Below, one piece after another: positions 1 through 9,636 of a DNA stretch of 12,500 nucleotides. The position numbers and the translations under genes were made by a program. The stretch comes from Chrysomallon squamiferum. Taxonomy: Eukaryota > Mollusca > Gastropoda > Neomphalida > Peltospiridae. Location of the stretch: positions 18,708,478 through 18,720,977 of the forward strand of contig CM022678.1 of assembly GCA_012295275.1 (NCBI GenBank). The letters run 5' to 3'. The notes below the pieces were generated by a model. The model worked only from the letters and a program-made list of their open reading frames with translations, was not told the origin of the DNA and made no database searches. Within the stretch, counting starts at the first letter, position 1; every line of letters starts with the position of its first letter.

Positions 1-231
1 ACGTGAAGGTTGTGCTCCTATATTCAGTGATTCTTAGACAGAAACAAAAATAGTTAATATTTAATCAGCAGATCTATAATATCTGTCACCGACATGTCTT
101 ATTATATTCTATGCACTAAAATAGTGTATATTTTGTCTACCAGAACAAACTGAAAGACAATACTGAAGCTGCGATCTTTAGTCTTTGTATCATGGATTAA
201 TAAAAAGTATAGATTTTTTATATTTCTCTAC

Positions 232-397
<166 letters not shown>

Positions 398-620
398 TTA
401 TTTGTGTCTGACATTCTATACGTCTCTATTTCTTCTCCATTGTATTTCTATCTATCTCGCTCTTTTTCTTTCAGTGACTCTTTATTCATTTATTTCTGTT
501 TTATCCATCTAAAAATGTTTATCAATTCATTAGCGAAGTGCAAAACACTATATTGTTCTCCAGTTTTATCGAATCGAAACGTAATTAAATTGTATCAAAA
601 TTTATTTTAACGGAACCGCT
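398..620. other. AT-rich unique sequence, no gene seen
   Basis: Pyrimidine-rich at first (to about 480), then plain AT-rich DNA. I see no start codon followed by a sustained non-repetitive frame, no tRNA-like promoter boxes and no recognisable transposon end. Confidence 0.5.
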
Positions 621-668
621 ATCAAGATGCGAACACTATATCTACCAAACGTCAAATAATGGCTTAAC
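621..668 (+). repeat. Diverged direct repeat, copy A
   Basis: Aligns without gaps to 838-885, a constant offset of 217 bp. By hand I count 39 of 48 identical positions (81%). Two blocks are exact: ACCAAACGTCAAA and TGGCTTAAC. Similarity may continue with a small gap into the CAG...TTCTTCA stretch near 684-696. The divergence implies an old tandem or transposed duplication. I do not recognise the family. Confidence 0.65.
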
Positions 669-837
669 AATATTACAAATATCAGTTCTTCAGTTTGAAT
701 TCGTATGATGCACCTGTATTGATTGTAATAGCAACCGTTTCGAAATGCTTGTACGAAATGTAAAAATAAAAAAAATAAAAATAAAACTTAATACCAAAAC
801 AATGGTTAACAACTGCAATTAACAAATAGTAGCCAGT

Positions 838-885
838 ACCAAGATTCGACCAAGATACCCACCAAACGTCAAACAGTGGCTTAAC
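838..885 (+). repeat. Diverged direct repeat, copy B
   Basis: Partner of 621-668 (39 of 48 identical, offset 217 bp). The sequence between the two cores (669-837) is AT-rich and includes an A-rich stretch (762-787) of AAAAATAAAA type, which could be the tail of an inserted element. No terminal repeats or coding remnants are visible. Confidence 0.65.
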
Positions 886-921
886 CGGAGGACTTCTGAA
901 ACAGGTAATTCTTCAATTTAA

Positions 922-1101
922 CCTTATTTAATAAAACATCTATTGTACAACTGTTACTTTTGTGTTTGCGTTTTGTTACGCAATTTTGTACAACAGTTAA
1001 TTTTCTTACACAGATTGACTGGTTCTCTTGAATGTCAGCGGATTAGCTGTGTCCACTACTTAGGCGTAACACTCCAAGGTGAGAAAAATCCGCGCAGCAA
1101 A
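922..1101 (+). other. Open stretch containing an exon-shaped segment (1014-1078), weak
   Basis: One plus frame lacks stops from 922 to 1101 (60 codons) but has no ATG. Inside it, 1014-1078 is bounded by a pyrimidine-rich TTTTCTTACACAG acceptor-like site and a good AAG|GTGAGA donor-like site. The 65-bp segment is open only in the frame reading LTGSLECQRISCVHYLGVTL. A 65-bp open exon with two passable splice sites is expected by chance fairly often, and I recognise no protein family. I list it as something to test against RNA data, not as a gene. Confidence 0.12.
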
Positions 1102-1158
1102 TAGAGTGGTGACAGTGTAAACAAAATGGCTGCGCTTTGCCGGACCTCGGTAGGCTAA
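1081..1158 (+). promoter_or_regulatory. Small CpG-bearing patch with YY1-like AAAATGGCTGC site
   Basis: About five CpGs occur between 1090 and 1150, in a region otherwise nearly free of them. A forkhead-type TGTAAACA lies at 1116-1123 and directly abuts AAAATGGCTGC (1123-1133), one base off the known YY1 consensus AAnATGGCGGC. The ATG at 1126 has A at -3 and G at +4 and opens a ten-codon frame, MAALCRTSVG, stopping at 1158. A GT at 1150 (TCG|GTAGGC) could be a weak splice donor, which would leave a basic, acid-free MAALCRTS start of the sort seen on mitochondrial presequences. Seen: the motifs. Inferred: any promoter or first-exon role. Confidence 0.3.
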
Positions 1159-1334
1159 ATGATGACAACAAGTGAATGTTTCTACCAAACCCTTTCTATT
1201 TTTCACTTCCGTAACACTGGAGAGAGATTTATGTTGAAGGCCAGACAGAAATATTTGAAATCTGAGCTAAACTTAGCATCGAACTGTTATCGAACTGGAT
1301 TATAAACTATTTTTGGTTTTGCGGGTTTATAGAT

Positions 1335-1353
1335 TTTTCTTTTCTTTTCTTTT
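1335..1353. repeat. (TTTTC)n, about four units
   Basis: A short pentanucleotide run of TTTTC with a truncated last unit. A small slippage tract. Confidence 0.8.
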
Positions 1354-1451
1354 GTTTGACATCATATTTTGTCGCTGTATGTCTAGTAATAAGAAAGTGT
1401 GTATTGTGTCTGTTCAGGTTATATATACAGTTTGCAAATTTATTCTTATAA

Positions 1452-1495
1452 TAGTAGTAGCAGCAGCAGAAAAGCAGTAGTAGTAGTAATAGTAG
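1452..1495. repeat. (TAG)n/(CAG)n trinucleotide tract
   Basis: TAG units, CAG units, an AAAAG interruption, then CAG, TAG and TAATAG. This is the same mixed TAG/CAG composition as the much larger block at 9433-9899, suggesting independent slippage of a shared favoured unit. Confidence 0.9.
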
Positions 1496-1499
1496 TGTG

Positions 1500-1890
1500 T
1501 TGGTATGGTGGGTGGTAGCAAGGCAGTATTATATATGTAGATAATCACTTATTAGGTGTATGATGTATTCGATATTAATTACACACTATGTCAAAGTGAT
1601 ACATTTTCAAGCGACGTTATACACTATATAAAGTAGTGTGATATTTGGTGAATCGACTGTATATTTTTCTCTTTACTAGATAAATTTCTGATTTTCTGAT
1701 TTTCTTTCTTTGTAATCAAAGCTAACGAGATCTCTATGATCCATCTCTGCCTTGAGTCTCGATTTGTCACAAGGTTAATTCTTGTCGGTCGTTCAGACCA
1801 GTTTTTCCCGGTCCGACAAGTTTTCATCTGTCCTCTGTCAAAAGCCTTTTGTTAGTGTTGTTGTTTTATTTGCTTGTGGCGGTTTCTTTA
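1500..1890. other. Unique AT-rich sequence, no supported gene
   Basis: The minus strand has a 67-codon ATG frame at 1624-1827 of ordinary, non-repetitive composition (start MKTCRTGKNWSERPTR). I recognise no motif, signal peptide, membrane segment or family in it, and frames of this length arise by chance. A run near 1686-1712 (CTGATTTTCTGATTTTCTTTC) is a small ATTTTCTG duplication. Confidence 0.35.
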
Positions 1891-1936
1891 TTGTCCTTTT
1901 TTTTTTTTTTCTTTTGTTGTTTTTTCTTTCTTTTAT
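1891..1936. repeat. Poly(T)/pyrimidine tract
   Basis: T14 at 1897-1910, then TTTTC/TTTTTTC units. The short Leu/Phe-rich plus-strand frame across it (1849-2031) is a product of the T-tract. Confidence 0.85.
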
Positions 1937-2101
1937 TAGTTTGTGAGACGCATATAAAATATTGTTTACAGTTAACAGAGGAAGCGCATATTACGACAAT
2001 AGCAGTACTGCTGTTTAACTATTTTATCTGATTCTTAATCATCTAATGACGTAGATAACTAAAGACTGCGAACACGTCGAATGAGTTTTACCTCAAGCGC
2101 C

Positions 2102-2185
2102 ATTCTTTTTCTTTTTAGCCATCCTTCTTTTCTTTTCTTTGTATTCTTCCTTCTTTTCTCTATAACGTCTTCCTTCGCGTCTCCT
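2102..2185. repeat. Interrupted pyrimidine-rich (TTC/TTTC)n tract
   Basis: Repeated TTCTTTTT, CTTCTTTTC and CTTCC blocks with few purines on the plus strand. It follows a short CpG-bearing stretch (2065-2100) that holds AGCGCCATTC, an imperfect minus-strand ATGGCG site. Confidence 0.6.
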
Positions 2186-2259
2186 AAGTAACTGAAATCG
2201 GATTACAACGTTAATCACTGAACTTCACTTTCATGGATAAAACAAAAATTAAGGGAGCC

Positions 2260-2282
2260 AAAAAAAAAAAAAAAAAAAAAAA
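2260..2282 (+). repeat. Poly(A)23 tract
   Basis: An uninterrupted run of 23 A. It could be the tail of an old retroposed sequence, but no AATAAA sits at the usual distance upstream and I see no coding remnant or target-site duplication, so slippage is an equal explanation. Confidence 0.9.
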
Positions 2283-2356
2283 CCCACAAATTGTTGAGAA
2301 CATATAAACAAAACGCAAATTAAACATTATTTCCTGCAGTGGTACAAAACAACATT

Positions 2357-2385
2357 AATTATAATTTAATTATAATTTAATTATA
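2357..2385. repeat. 11-bp tandem repeat, about 2.6 units
   Basis: The unit AATTATAATTT occurs exactly at 2357-2367 and 2368-2378, with a 7-bp partial third unit. Pure A/T and close to one helical turn per unit. Confidence 0.9.
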
Positions 2386-2429
2386 TCTCCATCAGACGAC
2401 ACTGATATGTTAGCTACAAACACAAAGAC

Positions 2430-2501
2430 GCCGACAGTGGTTAAGCTGTCTCATTACAGTCAGGCAGGCTACAGATATGGAGTTCGCGTCTTGGTATCGG
2501 C
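2430..2501 (+). pseudogene. tRNA-like fossil (degenerate tRNA or SINE head)
   Basis: This 72-nt segment has the shape of a tRNA. The ends GCCGACA (2430-2436) and TATCGGC (2495-2501) pair at six of seven positions. An A-box-like TGGTTAAGCTG lies at 2438-2448 (known consensus TRGYNNARNNG) and a B-box-like AGTTCGCGTCT at 2481-2491 (consensus GGTTCGANTCC). Numbered from 2430, the TTC of the B box falls at positions 54-56 and C61 pairs with G53, as in a real tRNA. Against function: the T stem has one mismatch and two G-T pairs, position 58 is C instead of A, and I could not pair a proper anticodon stem. I favour an eroded tRNA-derived SINE head or tRNA pseudogene over a working gene. Cephalopods are known to carry tRNA-derived SINEs, but I cannot assign this copy to a family. 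Confidence 0.45.
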
Positions 2502-2516
2502 TTCTTTCAGCTGAAG

Positions 2517-2785
2517 TATAAAACACTATTACTAGAATATTTATCTTTGTGTAGTTAGTTCGTACTGTAATCAGTATTATATTATATTATATGTTATATA
2601 TGCCAGATAGTAAATAGAATTGAATACAACTGATGAAGTATAAGACACTACCAACAGGATGTCTCTTTGTCTTTCTATTTGTTTACGTTTCATATAACTA
2701 CTTTAATCATGGTGTATTATTCATATATGTATGCTAGATATAAAACAGTATTACGTATAAAAGATAACTAATTATAAGACACTAC
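2517..2785 (+). repeat. Cluster of four TATAARACASTA copies
   Basis: TATAAAACACTATTAC (2517-2532), TATAAGACACTACC (2639-2652), TATAAAACAGTATTAC (2739-2754) and TATAAGACACTAC (2773-2785) alternate between an AAAAC form and an AAGAC form. The first two are each preceded by TGAAG. The cluster begins just 3' of the tRNA-like fossil. A small (ATATT)n/(TA)n tract lies inside at 2574-2602. Confidence 0.55.
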
Positions 2786-2853
2786 AGATATGTCGTAATG
2801 TTCATACTGCTTCATTTACCATTTATACGTCAGTATATGTGTGCTTGTTTGTG

Positions 2854-2854
<1 letters not shown>

Positions 2855-2900
<46 letters not shown>
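2855..2900. repeat. (TG)23 microsatellite
   Basis: A perfect TG run of 46 bp, preceded by an interrupted TGTG stretch. Confidence 0.98.
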
Positions 2901-2901
<1 letters not shown>

Positions 2902-2960
2902 AAAGATAGATATAGATATACACTCACATAATACACAAGGATGAAAACCCCCAAAATAAA

Positions 2961-3065
2961 CAGACAGACAGACAGGTAGATAGATAGATAGATAGATACA
3001 TACATACATACATACATACATACATGCATACATAGATAAATAGATAGATAGGCAGATAGATAGGC

Positions 3066-3129
<64 letters not shown>

Positions 3130-3139
3130 GCATAGATAA

Positions 3140-3190
<51 letters not shown>

Positions 3191-3337
3191 CATACATACA
3201 TGCATACATGCACAGATAAATAGATAGATACATACATACATGCATACATGCATAGATAAATAGATAGATAGACAGACAGATAGACAGACAGATAGACAGA
3301 CAGTTAGACAGACAATCATACTGATAAATAGATAGAC
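2961..3337. repeat. Complex tetranucleotide array (CAGA/GATA/CATA)
   Basis: A continuous block on a 4-bp register: (CAGA)n at 2961-2975, (GATA)n, (CATA)n at about 2997-3024, a long (GATA)n at 3050-3190 with rare GGCA and TGCA interruptions, CATA/TGCA blocks, then GACA/GATA to about 3337. It starts about 60 bp beyond the TG array. The block reads openly in all three minus frames as Tyr-Leu-Ser-Ile/Cys repeats, a trivial consequence of the 4-bp unit. Confidence 0.97.
3191..3270 (+). repeat. 40-bp higher-order unit within the tetranucleotide array
   Basis: 3191-3230 and 3231-3270 are identical except at one base (C at 3213, T at 3253). The submotif CATAGATAAATAGATAGATA recurs at 3031 and 3131, with a one-base variant at 3211 and an exact copy at 3251, so the spacings are 100, 80 and 40 bp. 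The latest expansion therefore copied a 40-bp block, not a single tetranucleotide. Confidence 0.85.
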
Positions 3338-3344
3338 GGAGGCA

Positions 3345-3660
3345 CGAATTAACAGAAACTAATTAATTTAAAAAAAACATAAACCACAGTTGTTGTTTTT
3401 CTCAGCGAATCTCTTTACTGATTTGTGTACCCTGGCGCATTAACTTGAAAAATGACTTTCATTTTGTACCGCGGCGCTGACAACATCACGCAAACACTGA
3501 GCGGCTGTCTGTTTACTGCCAGACATCTGTAAACATATTTCCAGCGTTATTTTTGTTGACAAGTTAGCAGAATTTTGATACATGTCATAAGAAGTGTTAA
3601 AATAATTGAGGTAATTTCGCTAAATATTAACGATGTTTGAAATATAACCTGTCTTGATTA
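3345..3660. other. Unique sequence with a CpG-bearing patch (3410-3565), no gene
   Basis: I count about eight CpGs between 3410 and 3565, including TACCGCGGCGCTGA, well above the surrounding DNA. Within it TGTTTAC (3510-3516) and GTAAACA (3529-3535) form a 7-bp inverted pair around 12 bp. GTCTG/CAGAC (3507-3511 and 3520-3524) forms a second, overlapping inverted pair. No frame of useful length is present. Confidence 0.4.
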
Positions 3661-3667
3661 ATACTGG

Positions 3668-3736
3668 TTTTGTGTTGTTTTTTTGTGGGGGGAGTTTGGG
3701 GTTGTTTTCTTTTTTTCATTTTTTTTTTTCATTTTG
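3668..3736. repeat. T/G-rich low-complexity tract with poly(T) runs
   Basis: TTTTTTTGTGGGGGG followed by GGGGTTG and poly(T)-C runs near 3712-3729. Simple sequence with no periodic unit. Confidence 0.7.
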
Positions 3737-3864
3737 CGGGCAAGAAATTTAAAAATATTGAACATATTCTGAATGCTGATTAAATAAATTCAAATTATGA
3801 ACTGAAACTTGTTTTAAACGTGGATGACTATAATTTCGTAACATGAAGTGCAAACGATACTGGC

Positions 3865-4026
3865 TTTTTTTAAATTTATTTATTTATTCATTTTTTTTTT
3901 TTTTTATTTATTTATTTATTTGATTTTTGTTGTTGTTTTTGTTGCTTTTGTTGTGTTTTTGTTTTTGTTTATTTCTAATTAGTTGGTACATTATTTTATT
4001 TTATTTTATATTTTTTTATTTATTTA
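3865..4026. repeat. T-rich tract with (ATTT)n and (TTG)n segments
   Basis: ATTT tetranucleotides flank a T15 run (3891-3905), followed by a TTG/TTTTTG segment (3926-3970) and TTTTA units (about 3990-4022). A patchwork of short slippage units. Confidence 0.85.
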
Positions 4027-4184
4027 GTAACAATCTAGTGCCGGTATGTGGTGATTTTAAGTTTGATTTATCTTAGCTTTGACAACTAAATAAACAGAAA
4101 TTTTCATTTTCTTATTTTATTTTTCTTTGAAATAATACTCAGTTATTCTTCACTGAAACCCCAAGTTATTTCATGAATTTGTTT

Positions 4185-4993
<809 letters not shown>

Positions 4994-5206
4994 ATGTTCT
5001 GTTTATTTAAACTGTTTTTATTTAACGAGGTACACGTGGATGTTATGGGTTTTGGGACTGAAGTCAAACGAGCGTCCAGAATAATTTGCGAGCCAATTTA
5101 CTTGAATGGAGAAGAGAGACAGAGAGACTTTTCGCTATCTGGGAAAAAGGTTTCGCTTTCCGGTACTCTCATCACGATCTGCCGTTCTTGTTTGCGTGGG
5201 GATTAA
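4994..5206 (+). other. 70-codon open frame of normal composition, not supported as a gene
   Basis: An ATG at 4994 opens 70 codons ending at 5206 (start MFCLFKLFLFNEVHVDVMGF). Unlike most frames in this window it does not read through a microsatellite. The first dozen residues are hydrophobic, then the frame is basic and mixed. I recognise no domain. An AT-rich upstream region, no convincing splice sites and no neighbouring exons make chance the simplest reading. A 13-bp near-repeat (TTTCGCTATCTGG at 5130 and TTTCGCTTTCCGG at 5151) lies inside it. Confidence 0.12.
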
Positions 5207-5224
5207 TTCCCTGATTGGGATTAA
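5199..5224 (+). promoter_or_regulatory. Paired GGGATTAA sites, weak
   Basis: GGGATTAA occurs at 5199-5206 and again at 5217-5224, 18 bp apart. GGATTA is the known core for K50 (Otx/Pitx-type) homeodomains. Two copies in 26 bp is suggestive only. Confidence 0.15.
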
Positions 5225-5229
5225 GTCCA

Positions 5230-6120
<891 letters not shown>

Positions 6121-6309
6121 TTTGCCATGTTCTGACTTCTATCTAAACTCTTTTCTGTCAACAAAGACCTATCAGTACAAGATATATATAACCTGCTAAT
6201 AATAAACAGAAAGAAAAAAAACAACAACATGTAAATGGAAAAGAAGATAAAAAAAAAAAAGAAGTTTGTATCCTGTTTAAGAAAAACGTTGAGAAAATAC
6301 GTAAAACTC

Positions 6310-6545
6310 TCAGAACGTTTGAAAACAGTCAAACAAAGCCGAGAGACCTGCTTTCTGTGCAGGAAGAGGAGAGTCCATCGTGGCAGCCAAACTTGAGGTC
6401 GTTACTGACGTCGTGTATATCTTCTACATTCCTCGCGTTCACCTTTCGTGGCCGACGTAGCAGCTGAAAAAGACGTCGTGTCGTCTACTGGATACCTTAA
6501 TCCACCAACACAACGGAATGCCAGACGACATTTTTTTTTTTCTCC
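6310..6545. other. CpG-bearing unique patch with CRE-like TGACGTCG
   Basis: I count about 14 CpGs in 6361-6540. TGACGTCG at 6406-6413 is one base from the known CREB/ATF palindrome TGACGTCA. The ten-mer GACGTCGTGT recurs at 6407-6416 and 6472-6481. All three plus frames stay open for a good part of 6250-6470 but none has a usable ATG, so no coding claim is made. A T11 run ends the patch at 6531-6541. It may be a regulatory or exonic remnant. Confidence 0.25.
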
Positions 6546-6618
6546 AAAAATGTTGAACGGTTGACCGTGGCAGATAAATGTAGAACCTTGATCTTCTGAT
6601 ATAAACAGACCTCTCAAA

Positions 6619-6621
<3 letters not shown>

Positions 6622-6672
<51 letters not shown>

Positions 6673-6686
6673 CTCTCTCTCTCTCT
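6622..6686. repeat. Compound microsatellite (CA)24(CT)9
   Basis: A perfect CA run (6622-6669) passes directly into CT (6669-6686). The three minus-strand frames with Arg-Glu and Cys-Val runs (6402-6740, 6439-6705, 6614-6844) all cross this array and are artefacts of it. Confidence 0.98.
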
Positions 6687-7268
6687 GCTGTGGACACTGA
6701 AACACGTGGTAAGTTTAGAAGTACGCTGGTACGCAGCCATGAATGTTCAGAGTTTGCTGAGGAACAATAACCGATTCTAAACACAGGAAAATTCTGGAAA
6801 TGATTTCCTTGGAGTTTGTTGTATAATCTCGTTGTTGTGTTCAAATAGGTCTCTTTAGGACTTTTTTTTTTTTTCTTTCAGTATATTTTGGTTTTTCATT
6901 TTTTTTTTTTTCACTCTGTTTGTGGGTGTGTTTGTATGTATCACATTGAATTTATAGAACTTCAGAACCGTGTCACTATATACATCCATAATGAACGTGG
7001 TCTTGTTGATTGTTAAGAATGTTCAACAGTCAGTATATTTTAAAAATCCAAAAATAATTATCTCTTATCATTTTTTTTACAGATCGGTTCTATCTTCAGA
7101 GATCTAAGTAATAATAAAATTTAAAATTGCACAAAGGCTTTATAATACACTAACATAAAAAGAGATATGAAGAAAGATGCATGCAATATCACTCAAACGT
7201 AGAGTAACATTCAAATAAGACAGGTAATGTTTTTGTTTGTTTTAAGGTTAAATTTGTAGGAGTTTTCT
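6687..7268. other. AT-rich unique sequence, no gene seen
   Basis: Contains T13 (6862-6874) and T13 (6899-6911) runs. Nothing else recognisable: no tRNA-like boxes and no long non-repetitive frame. Confidence 0.5.
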
Positions 7269-7269
7269 A

Positions 7270-7534
7270 TCATTATTATTATTATTATTATTATTATTAA
7301 TATTATTATTATTAATATTGTTGTTATTGCTGCTGCTGTTTTTGTTTTTGCCTGTTATTGTTGTTATAATGATCATCGTCATCATCATCAACATCATCAT
7401 AATTATGATCACCATTATTATTTACATCATCATCATCATCATCATTGTTATTCTTATTATTAGTGTTGTTCTCGCTGTTGTTGTTGTTTTTCTTCTTCTT
7501 CTTCTTCTTCTTCTTCTTCTTCTTCTTCTTGTTA

Positions 7535-7582
<48 letters not shown>

Positions 7583-7612
7583 TGTTATTATTGTTGTTGT
7601 TGTTACTGTTCG
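7270..7612. repeat. Trinucleotide mosaic (ATT/GTT/ATC/CTT)n
   Basis: About 340 bp on a nearly unbroken 3-bp register. Units change in blocks: ATT (7271-7320), GTT/GCT (7320-7365), ATC (7371-7444), GTT (about 7464-7488), CTT (7490-7530), ATT (7532-7581), GTT (7590-7606). The phase is kept so well that one frame (7318-7635) stays open as Leu/Ile/Val blocks. That is a property of the repeat and not evidence of a membrane protein. Confidence 0.92.
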
Positions 7613-7942
<330 letters not shown>

Positions 7943-8040
7943 CACCCCTCACCGAAATCAACGAACCAAATAAACAGATTTTCAGCATTTAAAAATGACT
8001 GGATTAAAAACTTAGGATTTTTCTGACATGAATTCGGTAT

Positions 8041-8280
8041 TCTAACGACAAAACCCGACCTTGAAACTGTTTACCCCGCCCTCGATAGCCCGCACAAAAC
8101 TGCCGATTTATCCGCTAAATTCAAGATGGCGGCCCCACAAAAATAGCATGATGGGATACGTCTTGACGAGGAATCTTATGCGGTATGCATTAAGTTGACT
8201 GGTCCCAGCTCGCTGCTTTAGATGCTAAGCCTTTCAGGTTGTAGCGATCCATCTATCGGTCAACAGTGCACGAAACGGAA
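8041..8280 (+). promoter_or_regulatory. CpG-rich patch with GC box and YY1-type site: candidate promoter
   Basis: By hand count 116 of 240 bases are G or C (48%), with 16 CpGs against about 14 expected from base content. CpG is therefore not depleted here, unlike the flanks. It holds TGTTTAC (8068-8074), a minus-strand GC box at CCCCGCCCTC (8074-8083, Sp1/KLF type) and AAGATGGCGGC (8123-8133), an exact match to the known YY1 consensus AAnATGGCGGC. The ATG at 8126 has A at -3 and G at +4 but opens only six codons (MAAPQK, stop 8144-8146). No TATA box is seen. The combination suits a TATA-less promoter or a 5' UTR with a short upstream frame. The gene it would serve is not visible in this window. 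Confidence 0.4.
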
Positions 8281-8501
8281 ATCTTTTCAACAAATTAAAC
8301 GATTTGGAACCCTGCTGTTGTATTCAATGATGAGAAAGGATTTCTTGGCGTTTGGCGAACTGTTTTAAAACAAAACAAAATGATAGAAGGAGAAAAAAAA
8401 ATGAGAGAAAAAAATTGCAGAATCTTACTAAAAATCGAGCGATTAAGAAAATATTTTTAAACAGTGTGTACTGAAAAAAGCAATTATAATAATGTAACTT
8501 A
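8281..8501. other. AT-rich unique sequence, no gene seen
   Basis: A-rich stretches near 8370-8412 and nothing with a recognisable identity. Confidence 0.5.
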
Positions 8502-8660
8502 TTTTTTTTTTTTTTTTAATTTTTATTTTGCATTTTTTCTTTCTACCTCTGTTTCTCTCTTCCCTTATATGTTTTCTTCCTTTTTTTTATTCCATCTATT
8601 TTCTGATCTGCGTCTATCCTTCCTTATGTCGCTTTCTTTCTATCTCTTTCTTTGTTGTTA
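8502..8660. repeat. Pyrimidine-rich tract with T16 run
   Basis: T16 at 8502-8517, then interrupted TTTTC/CTTCC/TTTCTATC blocks leading towards the next (CT)n array. The Phe/Leu/Ser frames at 8464-8664 and 8528-8728 follow this composition and are not credible genes. Confidence 0.75.
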
Positions 8661-8725
8661 TTGATACATCTATCTATCTAAATACCATTAATCTGTTTCT
8701 CTGTTTAGCTGCCGGCCTATACATT

Positions 8726-9089
<364 letters not shown>

Positions 9090-9255
9090 AAAAAAAAAAA
9101 AAAAAAATAAAAAGAAGAAAAAGGGGGAAAACATTTTCAAAAAAATAAAAAATAAAATAAAAAGGGAGAAAAAATATAAAGTAAAAGAACAAAGAAAAGA
9201 AAAAGGAAAAAACGAACCATTAAAAGTACAGAAGAAAAAATTAAAAAGGAAAGAA
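9090..9255. repeat. A-rich polypurine tract
   Basis: A18 at 9090-9107, then AAAAAG, AAGGGGG, AAAATAAAAT and AAAGAAAAG units with few pyrimidines on the plus strand. It has no fixed period and looks like a decayed poly(A)-type tract. Confidence 0.8.
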
Positions 9256-9297
9256 TAACCTAAAGATATACTGTTAACTTAAATAGAGCGATTTTAT

Positions 9298-9591
9298 GAT
9301 AATGATGATGGTAATAAGAATAAATATGAAAAAGAAGAAACACAAATATTACTACTACTACAAAAAATACAAATGATGGTATCCTGCAGCAGAAGCATTC
9401 GTGATAAAAGGAAGATGATCGTTATAATGTCTATTAGTAGAAGTTGTAGTAGTAGTATCAGTCGCAATCAACCAGTAATCGTTGTAGCTGTCGTAGTGAT
9501 AGTAATAATAATAGTAGTAGTAGGACTAGAAATAGTAATAGTAGTAGCAGTAGTAATAGTAGTAGTTGTAATAGGAATTGTTGAGTAGTGA

Positions 9592-9636
<45 letters not shown>

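Noticed and set aside
1624-1827. 67-codon minus-strand frame with normal composition
   Set aside because: No family, no promoter, no splice context. This length is expected by chance in 12.5 kb on six frames.
2260-2282. Poly(A) tail of a processed pseudogene
   Set aside because: No upstream coding remnant, no AATAAA at the expected distance and no target-site duplication seen.
2430-2501. Functional tRNA gene
   Set aside because: The T stem is broken, position 58 is not A and no anticodon stem could be formed, so only a fossil is claimed.
2823-3319. Three overlapping minus-strand frames rich in Tyr-Leu-Ser-Ile and Cys-Met-Tyr
   Set aside because: All three frames are open over the same tetranucleotide array, which a real gene would not show.
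2961-3337. CRISPR-like repeat-spacer array
   Set aside because: Units are 4-bp slippage repeats without unique spacers, and the window is clearly eukaryotic.
6402-6844. Three minus-strand frames with Cys-Val runs
   Set aside because: They cross the (CA)n(CT)n array in different phases. The non-repeat flanks show no recognisable domain.
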